Assembly: GCA_964443525.1 (NCBI GenBank)
Contig: CAYUCY010000007.1
Location: forward strand, 1-38,911
Origin: CAYUCY01 sp964443525
GTDB lineage: Bacteria > Pseudomonadota > Alphaproteobacteria > Caedimonadales > Caedimonadaceae
DNA length: 38,911 bases
Reading direction: 5' to 3'
Positions 23,838-31,385 of this stretch are shown piece after piece. The notes below the pieces were generated by a model that did no database searches, had not been told where the DNA came from, and saw nothing but the letters and a program-made list of their open reading frames with translations. Numbering within the stretch: the first letter of the stretch is position 1; every line of letters begins with the position of its first letter. A program made the position numbers and the translations under genes.

Positions 23838-24404
23838 GTGAAAGCTCAAAAAAATAAGCGGGTTCTTCTCTTAGCCCTTTCTCTTTTGGGGGCCATGCTT
23901 GCGCTCAGTTTCGCTTCCGTTCCTCTCTATCGTCTTTTTTGTCAGAGGACGGGGTACGGCGGCACCCCCAAAATCGTCTTGAAGGGAGCAAACAGAATTG
24001 AAAACCGCACGTTTAAGATTCGCTTTAATGCAGATGTTCATCGGGATCTGCCCTGGTCTTTTTCGCCTCTTCAAACGGAAATGACTTTAAAGGCGGGAGA
24101 GTTAGGCCTTGCCTTTTATCGTGTTAAAAATGACTCTCCTCAGTCAATTCAAGGAATTGCCACTTATAATGTGACCCCGGACAAAGCGGGCCCTTATTTC
24201 CACAAAGTGGAATGCTTTTGTTTTGAAGAACAGATTTTCGAAGGTAATGAAACGCTTGATATGCCCGTTCAATTTTATATCGACCCCGATATCGTGAAAG
24301 ATCCTTCTTTAAATGATGTTAAAACCATTACCCTTTCTTATACTTTTTTTCATGCAAAACACCCGAACGTTTTACAATATCTGGGCCTTCCGGATACCCA
24401 TTAG
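23838..24404 (+). CDS. ctaG: cytochrome c oxidase assembly protein CtaG (Cox11)
   Basis: CtaG/Cox11 delivers copper to the CuB site of subunit I. The GTG start at 23838 lies behind AAGGAAG and gives 188 residues. One N-terminal membrane helix (about 8-30) leads to VPLYRLFCQRTGYGGTP. The copper-binding pair is C126 and C128 in VECFCFEEQIF, in a beta-sandwich periplasmic domain. The C-terminus has TLSYTFFHAK. It is the last cox gene on this strand; coxC does not follow as it does in the usual gene order. Confidence 0.95.
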   Translation: MKAQKNKRVLLLALSLLGAMLALSFASVPLYRLFCQRTGYGGTPKIVLKGANRIENRTFKIRFNADVHRDLPWSFSPLQTEMTLKAGELGLAFYRVKNDSPQSIQGIATYNVTPDKAGPYFHKVECFCFEEQIFEGNETLDMPVQFYIDPDIVKDPSLNDVKTITLSYTFFHAKHPNVLQYLGLPDTH

Positions 24405-24416
24405 ACGCAGATTTAA

Positions 24417-24445
24417 TTGCGAAAACTAAAATGCTCTGATATAAT
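24417..24445 (+). promoter_or_regulatory. strong promoter for the Bax-inhibitor-1-like gene
   Basis: TTGCGA (24417-24422) and a perfect TATAAT (24440-24445) are exactly 17 bases apart, 24 bases before the first ATG. This is the best sigma-70-type promoter in the window and separates the gene from the cox operon. Confidence 0.75.
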
Positions 24446-24469
24446 TTTATTAAATTAACAAAGGAGAAA

Positions 24470-25177
24470 ATGATGGCAGACAATCGTACCGTTATTCAAA
24501 GCCGTGCAAGAGGGCTCATCGACGAGGGTCTACGCGCCTATATGCTCGGTATTTATAATTATATGACGATCGGGTTGATCCTGACGGGAGCACTTGCTTA
24601 CTTTACAGCAAATAGCCCATCCATGCTTCAGGCGATCTTCGGAACACCTTTAAAGTGGGTCGTGATGTTGGCTCCTCTTGGGTTTGTTCTTTTCCTGAGT
24701 ATTCGGATTCATCAGATTCAGTCTTCGACGGCACAGCTTCTCTTTTGGCTGTATTCCGCTTCCATGGGACTTTCTCTTTCAACAATCTTCATCGCTTATA
24801 CGGGCATGAGTATCGCAAAGGTTTTCTTCATTACAGCAGGTACTTTTGCAGCAATGAGCCTTTATGGTTACACGACAAAGAAAGACCTAACGGGGTGGGG
24901 GAGCTTCCTCTTCATGGGACTCATCGGCCTTGTGATTGCAAGTTTAGTGAATCTCTTTATGGCCAGCTCTGCCATGAGCTTCGTAATATCCTTTGTTGGT
25001 GTACTGGTGTTTACAGGCTTGACGGCTTACGACACTCAAGTGATCAAGTCAGAATACAATCTTGCCGTTGATGCGGAAACAGCGCGCAAGATTTCTATTA
25101 TCGGAGCCTTGCGCCTTTACCTTGACTTCATCAACTTGTTCCTGAGCCTGCTCCGCTTGATGGGCGATCGCAGATAG
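24470..25177 (+). CDS. Bax inhibitor-1/YccA-family membrane protein
   Basis: A 235-residue inner-membrane protein with about seven hydrophobic segments. It begins RVGLR-like with RARGLIDEGLRAYMLGIYNYM, and ends with the family pattern TGLTAYDTQVIKSEY and LRLYLDFINLFLSLLRLMG. Relatives include YccA, which modulates the FtsH protease, and calcium-leak channels of the BI-1 family. Two ATGs occur at 24470 and 24473; AGGAG spacing slightly favours the second. A strong private promoter precedes it and an intrinsic terminator follows, so it is a single-gene unit placed between the two halves of the cox locus. Confidence 0.9.
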   Translation: MMADNRTVIQSRARGLIDEGLRAYMLGIYNYMTIGLILTGALAYFTANSPSMLQAIFGTPLKWVVMLAPLGFVLFLSIRIHQIQSSTAQLLFWLYSASMGLSLSTIFIAYTGMSIAKVFFITAGTFAAMSLYGYTTKKDLTGWGSFLFMGLIGLVIASLVNLFMASSAMSFVISFVGVLVFTGLTAYDTQVIKSEYNLAVDAETARKISIIGALRLYLDFINLFLSLLRLMGDRR

Positions 25178-25198
25178 TCGGGGTTACTAACCGAATTC

Positions 25199-25225
25199 AA
25201 AAGCCGCCTAAGGGCGGCTTTTTTA
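25199..25225 (+). terminator. bidirectional intrinsic terminator
   Basis: AAGCCGCC (25201-25208) pairs with GGCGGCTT (25213-25220) around TAAG, followed by a T-run. On the opposite strand the stem is also followed by Ts (from the As at 25199-25202), and the M16 peptidase stop codon lies at its edge. It ends transcription from both converging genes. Confidence 0.85.
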
Positions 25226-26482
25226 TGCACTTAAGGCAAGGGGGGATTGAAAGATCAAAGGCTGAAAAGTTTTCATGGGCCCTATGGCGCATAAAGTCGG
25301 CTGAGATGCCAGGATTTTTCCGGCAATCATAATCAAATGCTCAGGACTCAAGGCGTCGATCCGATCTATAATCTCGTACGGGTCCAAGGGGCGGCCGTAG
25401 ACCAACATATGTTGGGCAATTTGTTCTATACGAGTTGAAGGATTTTCAAGGGCCGTCATGAGGGATGACTTAAGCTGATTTTTCCCTCTCGAAATTTCCT
25501 CAGGAGTCAAAGTTTCTGGAAGCAACAAGAGTTGATCCCGCATCAAGGCCAGAAGGTCAGACAGTGTTTCTTCTGTCGTTCCCGCATAAACTCCGAGAAG
25601 TCCACTATCCGTAAAGCAGCTTGTGAACGCTTGTATCGAATAAACAAGCCCTTTATTTTCTCGGGCTTCTTGAAAGAGGCGGGAGGACATGCCCCCTCCG
25701 AGAATCATGGTGAGTAAAGACTGGGCATAATAAAGGTCGTGTGTCAGGGGTACACCTTCAAAGCCTAGGATCAGGTGAACCTGTTCGAGAGGCTTTTGAA
25801 GGCGAACAAATCCGCCTTCATATTTGGCCTTCTCGAAGAGAAGGCGACTCTCCTGATCCGATTTCGTAAAGGCGTGTTCGAGGTCCGTGGTCAAAGTTTG
25901 ATGATCGATCGGTCCACTTGCGATAAAAATCATGTGAGCTGGCTGGTACTGTTTCTTGAGATACCTGAGGAGATCTTCCCGATCAAGATTTCTAATCGAA
26001 TCAAGGGTCCCCGTAATAGGGCGCCCCAAGGCGTGATGAGGGAATGCTCTTTCTTGAAAGCGGTCGAAGAGTACCTCATCCGGCGTATCGTGACTTTGAC
26101 CTATTTCCTGAAGAATGACGTTTTTCTCTCTCTCTAACTCTTTCTCCAACAAGAGAGGCTCTTGAACCATTTCCGCAATCATATGAACAGCAAGGTGCAC
26201 ATCTTGCTTTAAAACGCGGGCATAATAACCCGTAGCTTCTCGTGAGGTGTATGCATTCAGGTAACCGCCTACGGCCTCAATCGTTCTTGAAAAAACGGAG
26301 GCTGTATAGCTTGGTGTTCCCCGAAAAGCCATGTGCTCCAGGAGGTGACTGATGCCGTTTTGATCCGTAGATTCATGGCGTGACCCGACCTTAATCCAAA
26401 GGCCGAGATTAACGGTTTCTCGTTGAGGAAGAAAATCGGTCAGAACGCGCATCCCATTGGAAAGAGTCGAAATCGTGATCAT
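25223..26482 (-). CDS. M16-family zinc metallopeptidase (processing-peptidase type)
   Basis: A 419-residue member of the M16B family, the bacterial relatives of mitochondrial processing peptidase beta. The inverted zinc motif HLLEH is at residues 46-50 (GISHLLEHMAFRGT), with the distal Glu in the ELEREKNVILQEI helix. The second half shows the inactive-domain marks GGGMSSRLFQEARENKGLVYSI. No signal peptide is seen. The ATG at 26482 opens directly on TISTLSNGMRVLTD, where relatives start; an ATG at 26524 is also possible and lies next to an 18-base palindrome. In alphaproteobacteria this gene is often near coxC-surf1, as here. Confidence 0.9.
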   Translation of the reverse strand: MITISTLSNGMRVLTDFLPQRETVNLGLWIKVGSRHESTDQNGISHLLEHMAFRGTPSYTASVFSRTIEAVGGYLNAYTSREATGYYARVLKQDVHLAVHMIAEMVQEPLLLEKELEREKNVILQEIGQSHDTPDEVLFDRFQERAFPHHALGRPITGTLDSIRNLDREDLLRYLKKQYQPAHMIFIASGPIDHQTLTTDLEHAFTKSDQESRLLFEKAKYEGGFVRLQKPLEQVHLILGFEGVPLTHDLYYAQSLLTMILGGGMSSRLFQEARENKGLVYSIQAFTSCFTDSGLLGVYAGTTEETLSDLLALMRDQLLLLPETLTPEEISRGKNQLKSSLMTALENPSTRIEQIAQHMLVYGRPLDPYEIIDRIDALSPEHLIMIAGKILASQPTLCAIGPMKTFQPLIFQSPLALSA

Positions 26483-26527
26483 CTGCTTCAAAGGAGTCTG
26501 TTTCCATGAAGCTCGTAATAGCATGCC

Positions 26528-26545
26528 AACGGTTTATAAACCGTT
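26528..26545. repeat. 18-base perfect palindrome
   Basis: AACGGTTTATAAACCGTT is its own reverse complement with no spacer. It lies four bases upstream of one possible start of the M16 peptidase gene. A dimeric regulator binding site is the simplest reading. Confidence 0.5.
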
Positions 26546-26612
26546 AATAAGGATAGACTAAAAGCTCATAAAAAGTGGAAGAGCGGCCCACTCAAGAAAC
26601 AGGATTTATTTA

Positions 26613-26639
26613 TGAACAAAATCAATGACATTCATTGAT
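26613..26639 (-). terminator. possible terminator of the monooxygenase-like remnant
   Basis: On the minus strand, ATCAATGA and TCATTGAT (26621-26639) form an 8-base-pair stem with a three-base loop, followed by TTTTGTT. The stem overlaps the stop codon of the remnant at 26632. It is A+T-rich and so only moderately stable. Confidence 0.4.
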
Positions 26640-26927
26640 GTTTGCTATACGGTTTTGAAAAATCGATGCAATTTTTCAGCTTTTGAATTGCCGTTTGAAT
26701 AGTTTCGGGAAGATCGGTTTCTTGAGGATCCGCTTCCCAGGAATTTTCACGTGTTTCCCAGTCCGGCCATCTGGAATAAGCAATGTATTCATTGTCTTCC
26801 GTTTTATGGAGAGACGACCCTAAAGCACCGCAAGAGTTTACGAAATAATCGGCGATCTGCCCCCAGCTTTTGAGGTAGAGCTGTCGCACTCAGGTTTCAC
26901 GAATTCTCTATAAATAACAGCATGCAT
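26632..26927 (-). pseudogene. frameshifted antibiotic-biosynthesis-monooxygenase-like gene
   Basis: The 85-codon frame ending at 26632 resembles a dimeric alpha-beta-barrel (ABM-type) protein: QIADYFVNSCGALGSSLH, then EYIAYSRWPDWETRE. It lacks the usual first strand. That strand is found just upstream in another frame: ATG at 26927, behind GAGGAGAG, encodes MHAVIYREFVKPE. A single missing base near 26889 would join the two into one ordinary protein of about 97 residues. Each piece alone is incomplete. The family call rests on pattern only, and a sequencing or assembly error is an alternative. Confidence 0.55.
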
Positions 26928-26944
26928 TTTTCGTGTGACTCTCC

Positions 26945-27895
26945 TCATAACCTTTTGCCTAGCGGCGTATCTCTCGGATCGCTTTCATATCCATCGGGAT
27001 CGTCAAAAGGCATTTCTACATATCCGCATTTTTTGTAAAAAGGCAGAGCTTCGGGAGATGCTTCAGTTTGAAGGAGCCTGCACCTTTGTGTCGTGAGCCA
27101 TTTTTCAATCATCTCCAAAAATCTCCGTCCAACTCCATTATTCCTATGAAGCACATCAATAACGATGATGCGGAGGGCAAACCGTTCTTCAGACCACCTT
27201 TGGAGATGAGCATAGCCGATAATCTCAACTCCTTTATAAAAGACGAGATGCACGTGACACGGATGATCAAAAGTCCAAGTATACGGATCTTGAATTTCAT
27301 GTTTATCAAAGAATTCTTTTTGCCTTAAAGTTTTTACAGATTCCCATTCTGCATGATGCGTACATTTCAGCATTCTAAGGTGCTGAAACCCAGCTTGTTT
27401 AAGAACCTCTTTTATAAACGTATCTTTCCCTAAATTATACCCGGAAAAAGAAGAATTTTTGACTTCAAACGAGGATTTTTTCGTGAGGAGACCTTCTTTC
27501 AACGCCGCGTATGCTTCTCTAACTTTTGAGCTTTGTCGTAAAAAGTTACGAAATGTCAGGTTAAGCTCGACTTCGGGATGGTTCTCTTCATAAACGTGGA
27601 GATTTACTCCTTTTTTATTAAAATAGAAACGTCCTGGGATATTGTACTCACCTTTATATCGATAACCCAAAGACGCGAGGGAAGAGATAGACTCCTCAGG
27701 CTTTTTAAGGACGGCAATGATATCAATGACGGGTTTGGCGACAAGTCCGGGAACGGAGGTAGATCCGATATGATGTATTTCAAGACAATTCTCTTCCACA
27801 GCCTTTTTAATTTTTGCAGCCTCCGTTTCAAACATCTTGGGCCATTCAAGAGAATAAGGGATAACTTTGATGTGTTTTATCTTAGGCGACTTCAT
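26945..27895 (-). CDS. GrpB-domain protein fused to a GNAT acetyltransferase
   Basis: The first 175 residues are a GrpB/UPF0157 domain of the nucleotidyltransferase superfamily, with HHIGSTSVPGLVAKPVIDI (41-59) and the metal-binding-type LHVYEENHPEVELNLTFRNFLR. The last 130 residues are a GNAT acetyltransferase: IIVIDVLHRNNGVGRRFLEMIEKWL holds the acetyl-CoA loop, and ASPEALPFYKKCGYVE closes the domain. The ATG at 27895 has GGAG eight bases upstream; a TTG at 27958 would add 21 unsupported residues. It lies 64 bases after surf1 on the same strand. The substrates of both domains are unknown. The fusion may be an acquired gene. Confidence 0.8.
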   Translation of the reverse strand: MKSPKIKHIKVIPYSLEWPKMFETEAAKIKKAVEENCLEIHHIGSTSVPGLVAKPVIDIIAVLKKPEESISSLASLGYRYKGEYNIPGRFYFNKKGVNLHVYEENHPEVELNLTFRNFLRQSSKVREAYAALKEGLLTKKSSFEVKNSSFSGYNLGKDTFIKEVLKQAGFQHLRMLKCTHHAEWESVKTLRQKEFFDKHEIQDPYTWTFDHPCHVHLVFYKGVEIIGYAHLQRWSEERFALRIIVIDVLHRNNGVGRRFLEMIEKWLTTQRCRLLQTEASPEALPFYKKCGYVEMPFDDPDGYESDPRDTPLGKRL

Positions 27896-27959
27896 GGGGT
27901 CTCTCCGCGTCAATTCAAAATCGGCATAACTTCTTTTGACTTTTGAAGTCAAACTCAAC

Positions 27960-28664
27960 TTATTTCTGAAAATGTTTTTTGCGGAAAACGATATAAAGGG
28001 CGAGAACCGTTAACGCGAGACTGAACCAGGTGATGGCATAGCCGAGGTGGGGGTTCTTGATCTCTGGTAACGAAGTCAACACATAGGGTGGCTCTCTACT
28101 TGCAGGCTCCGTTTGTTGAAGATAAAAGGGAAGGAGTGGTAAAGGAGTCTCTTTCCCGATCTTGAGGGGGGCAATGCGGTAGATCTCTCCTTTTTTGTAA
28201 TCATTTTCAGGCGTGAAAAAAGAAGAGGGCGCCTCAAGACGGATAATGCCTTCGAGCGTGAGAGGTTCAAGGGGCTGGTCAAGAGAACCCTTTTCCAGTT
28301 GCGAAACCCACCCCCTGTTTACAAGAAGGAGAGGCCCTTGTTCCGTTTGAAAGGGAGTTATGATATGAACCCCCGCGGATCCTCCTCTGGGGCGCGCTTG
28401 AAGAAAGTATTGGTGTTCATGGAAAAATTTTCCAGTCACGCGAAGCTTCCGAAATTCGAGTCCTTCAAGCGTTTCAGGCGTTACATCATGGATGTCAGAC
28501 ATCGTTAAGTTTTGTTGGACCACCCTTTCGGACACGTTAGAGAGAAGTTTCTCTTTCCAAGAAAGCCGATAAAGCTGCCACGTGCCTAATGACAAAAATA
28601 AGAGAAGGAAAAATCCCGTAAAAAGATTCGGCCAAAAGAGAGAGCGTTTTGTCGTCCCTCTCAT
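27960..28664 (-). CDS. SURF1-family cytochrome oxidase assembly protein
   Basis: SURF1 proteins help heme a insertion into subunit I. The ATG at 28664 gives 234 residues: an N-terminal membrane helix (about 13-31) ending LGTWQLYRLSWKEKL, a periplasmic domain with LEFRKLRVTGKF and LLVNRGWVS, and a C-terminal helix preceded by HLGYAITWFSLAL. All of these are family marks. A longer open frame upstream lies within coxC and is rejected. The gene begins one base after the coxC stop, so the two are co-translated. Confidence 0.93.
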   Translation of the reverse strand: MRGTTKRSLFWPNLFTGFFLLLFLSLGTWQLYRLSWKEKLLSNVSERVVQQNLTMSDIHDVTPETLEGLEFRKLRVTGKFFHEHQYFLQARPRGGSAGVHIITPFQTEQGPLLLVNRGWVSQLEKGSLDQPLEPLTLEGIIRLEAPSSFFTPENDYKKGEIYRIAPLKIGKETPLPLLPFYLQQTEPASREPPYVLTSLPEIKNPHLGYAITWFSLALTVLALYIVFRKKHFQK

Positions 28665-28665
28665 C

Positions 28666-29457
28666 TTACCAGCTTGATCCCCACCAGTAGATGCTGACGA
28701 AAAGGAAAAGCCAAACAACGTCGACGAAGTGCCAGTACCAAGCAGCCGCCTCAAAACCGAAATGATCCTTGGGAGTAAAATGTCCCGCCCTTCCCCTGAA
28801 CCAGCAAACAAGGAGGAAGAGGGCTCCGATGCAGACATGGGCACCGTGAAATCCCGTTGCCATAAAGAAGGTGGACGGGTAAATACCTCCTTTGAAGGCA
28901 AAGGGGGCGTGGATGTATTCGAAAACCTGAACGCCGAGAAAAAGAAACCCGAGCAAAACGGTAATCAGCGTTTTATCCAGAAAGTCTTTTATTTTGCCCT
29001 CAAGAAGGGAATGATGGGCCCAAGTGATCGTGGTGCCAGAGAGGAGAAGAAGAAGGGTATTGAAATAAGGAAGCTCAAAGGCCGGAATAGTTCTGACCCC
29101 CTTGGGCGGCCAGATCATCCCTATTTGCTCTGTAGGCATCAAAGCCGAGTTGAAATAGGCCCAAAAGAAAGCAACGAAAAACATGACCTCGGAGGCGATA
29201 AAAAGAGCCATGCCGTACCTGAACCCGACACGAACTTCGGTCGTATGTTGGGTTTTAGCTTCTAAAATAATGTCTCGAAACCAACCGATCGTGGTCAAGA
29301 TTAAAAGAGCTAAGCCTGCGAGAAGGAGCAAGGCACTCTGCTGACGTACATAAAGAATTGTCCCGAGGACGGTGAGAAGGGCCGCAAGAGACCCTATAAA
29401 CGGCCAAGGACTCGGGTCGACAAGGTGGAAAGGGTGCTTCTTTTGGGATGCGGCCAT
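28666..29457 (-). CDS. coxC: cytochrome c oxidase subunit III
   Basis: Subunit III stabilises the oxidase core and supports proton uptake. The 263 residues make seven membrane helices. Marks are HPFHLVDPSPWP at the N-terminus, RYGMALFIASEVMFFVAFFWAYF, the THE-like ITWAHHSLLEG, and HGAHVCIGALFL followed by DHFGFEAAAWYWHFVDVVWLFLF. It is on the minus strand, about 4.3 kb from ctaG and pointing the opposite way, whereas in alphaproteobacteria it normally follows ctaG. surf1 follows it, and a yejA-like gene lies 17 bases upstream on the same strand. Confidence 0.97.
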   Translation of the reverse strand: MAASQKKHPFHLVDPSPWPFIGSLAALLTVLGTILYVRQQSALLLLAGLALLILTTIGWFRDIILEAKTQHTTEVRVGFRYGMALFIASEVMFFVAFFWAYFNSALMPTEQIGMIWPPKGVRTIPAFELPYFNTLLLLLSGTTITWAHHSLLEGKIKDFLDKTLITVLLGFLFLGVQVFEYIHAPFAFKGGIYPSTFFMATGFHGAHVCIGALFLLVCWFRGRAGHFTPKDHFGFEAAAWYWHFVDVVWLFLFVSIYWWGSSW

Positions 29458-29474
29458 AGGAATGCCTCATTCTT

Positions 29475-31298
29475 TTATGATTCTTTCTTCTCATTTTGCT
29501 CTAAAGCCCACCACGATGTAAAGTGAATACCCACGGTCGGATCGTATTTCGGTTTCCCGAATCCTTTCCAATACGCAAGGTGAGCTTGATTTTCATGGAA
29601 AAGGGGGATCACGTAGTGTCCCCACAAGAGAACCCGATCGAGGGCATGGCAAGCGGATTCAAGCTCCTCTCTATTTTTCGCGTGAGCAATTTTATGACAG
29701 AGATAATCGACACTTTTAGATTTAATCCCGGCATAGTTTCGAGAACCGTCCTGATCTGCAGCTGCCGAGCTCCAATAATAAGTTTGTTCGAGACCGGGGC
29801 TCCGTGTGTGGCCCCAGAGCCATAAGGTCATATCAAAATCAAAATTAGTATGCCGACGCTCATATTGGGCCGGATCTACCGTGCGAATTGTCACTTGAAT
29901 GCCTAAAGGTTGCAGGTTTTTGGCTAGAGCCAAAGCCAGCTTTTCATCCTTTGGGTTGTAGAGAAGAATCTCAAACCGAAACGGTTTTCCGGTTTTAACA
30001 TTAACCAGAGTGTTTCCTTTAATTCTCCAGCCTGCTTCCCGAAGGAGGCCCTTGGCACGGGAAAGGGCTTCTCTTAGTTGAGACCTGTTTGAATAGGAGG
30101 GTACAGAGAACGTCTCTTCAAACATTTTTTTCAGATGCTTTTCAGAGAGTTCGTTCAGATAATCTTTCTCAAGCCCCTCTGGGATCCCTTGATGGCGCAA
30201 TTCCGTATTATCAAAGAAACTCGTCGTACGCTTGTAAGCTCCGTGAAAAAGATTCTTGTTCATCCATTCAAAGTCGAAGACAAGATTGATAGCCTCCCGA
30301 ACCCTCGGATCCTTAAAGATATCTCGTCGCGTATTAAAGACGAAAGCACGCATGCCTACAGGACCTACAATCGGCAGATCTTCTTTTAAGACGTCGCCTG
30401 CTGCGACCGCTTTAAAATTAAAATCGTGGATCCACTCTTTTGGATCGTTGGGGGCTCTCACATCATATTCATGTCGCTTAAAAGCCTCGTGAGCCACCGT
30501 GTTATCCCGATAATACTCAAATTGAACAAGATCAAAATTATAGCGACCCCGATTGATCGACAGGTCCTTTCCCCAATAATCAGAGCGGCGTTCATAAACA
30601 ATCGACTTACCGAGACTAAACTCTTTAATTCTATAGGGTCCGCTTGAGGGAATCGGCTCGAGCGTCAGCTTTTCAAAGTCTTTTCCTTCAAGAGCATGCT
30701 TGGGGAGCACACGTAAAAGGGCCATTAACATAGGCGCTTCAGGATTATAATCTTTCAGCTCCGGGTCGACTTTGAAGGTAAATTTAACTTCCCGTTCTCC
30801 GATTTTTTCTGCTTTTTCGACTTTTTTATAAAAGAGTCTTAAGTTGGGGCGACCTTGTTCCTTTAAAAGATTGAAAGAGAATAAAACGTCATCCGCCGTA
30901 ATCGGGTTGCCATCCGACCATTGAGCCTTCGGATTCAGCGTGAAGATAACCCAGGAGCGATCGGGTGCAACTTCAATAAACTCAGCGATTCGGCCGTAGA
31001 CTGTAAAAGGCTCGTCATCAGTTCTGTCCATGAGGCCTTCAAAGACGAGCTGTTCCGTTAAAAGGCTCAGCCCTGCAGGAGGATTTCCCTTAATAACAAA
31101 GGGATTTAAGCTGTCGAAGGTACCGATAACGGCAAATCGCATTCGTCCGCCTTTGGGCGCATCCGGATTGACGTAATCCGTGTGTTGAAATCCAGCTTCA
31201 TACTTCGGCGTGCCGTGCATACTGAAGGCATGCTTTTTCTCAGCCGAAAGAGGAAGGGAAAAGACAAGACAAGAAATTAGGAAAAGAAAGAAACGCAT
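29475..31298 (-). CDS. YejA-like peptide ABC transporter substrate-binding protein
   Basis: A 607-residue periplasmic solute-binding protein of family SBP_bac_5. A signal peptide (MRFFLFLISCLVFSLPLSA) is followed by HAFSMHGTPKYEAGFQHTDYVNPDAPKGG, the opening typical of YejA, which binds oligopeptides and microcin C. ADDVLFSFNLL, SSGPYRIKE and the C-terminal YYWSSAAADQDGSRNYAG are further marks. GGAG precedes the ATG. No permease or ATPase genes (yejB/E/F) are in the window, so it is an orphan here or pairs with a distant transporter. It may be co-transcribed with coxC, 17 bases downstream. Confidence 0.9.
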   Translation of the reverse strand: MRFFLFLISCLVFSLPLSAEKKHAFSMHGTPKYEAGFQHTDYVNPDAPKGGRMRFAVIGTFDSLNPFVIKGNPPAGLSLLTEQLVFEGLMDRTDDEPFTVYGRIAEFIEVAPDRSWVIFTLNPKAQWSDGNPITADDVLFSFNLLKEQGRPNLRLFYKKVEKAEKIGEREVKFTFKVDPELKDYNPEAPMLMALLRVLPKHALEGKDFEKLTLEPIPSSGPYRIKEFSLGKSIVYERRSDYWGKDLSINRGRYNFDLVQFEYYRDNTVAHEAFKRHEYDVRAPNDPKEWIHDFNFKAVAAGDVLKEDLPIVGPVGMRAFVFNTRRDIFKDPRVREAINLVFDFEWMNKNLFHGAYKRTTSFFDNTELRHQGIPEGLEKDYLNELSEKHLKKMFEETFSVPSYSNRSQLREALSRAKGLLREAGWRIKGNTLVNVKTGKPFRFEILLYNPKDEKLALALAKNLQPLGIQVTIRTVDPAQYERRHTNFDFDMTLWLWGHTRSPGLEQTYYWSSAAADQDGSRNYAGIKSKSVDYLCHKIAHAKNREELESACHALDRVLLWGHYVIPLFHENQAHLAYWKGFGKPKYDPTVGIHFTSWWALEQNEKKES

Positions 31299-31327
31299 GA
31301 AATATTCTCCGACGTTTATTTCTTGAA

Positions 31328-31357
31328 GACATAGCCTTCTTGATTCGTTAGTGTCAA
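31328..31357 (-). promoter_or_regulatory. possible promoter for the yejA-like gene
   Basis: On the minus strand a perfect TTGACA (31352-31357) is followed after 18 bases by TATGTC (31328-31333), a weak -10. The yejA-like start codon lies 29 bases downstream. Confidence 0.4.
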
Positions 31358-31385
31358 GAGGAGAGAGTTATTCTAAGAGGTTGAT

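Noticed and set aside
28665..28901. Long N-terminal extension of surf1 into coxC
   Set aside because: The extension is out-of-frame coxC sequence; the ATG at 28664 fits the SURF1 family and the tight gene spacing.
29058..29265. Plus-strand frame opposite coxC (about 178 codons)
   Set aside because: It is low-complexity, Lys/Glu-rich sequence mirrored from a membrane protein gene; a shadow frame.
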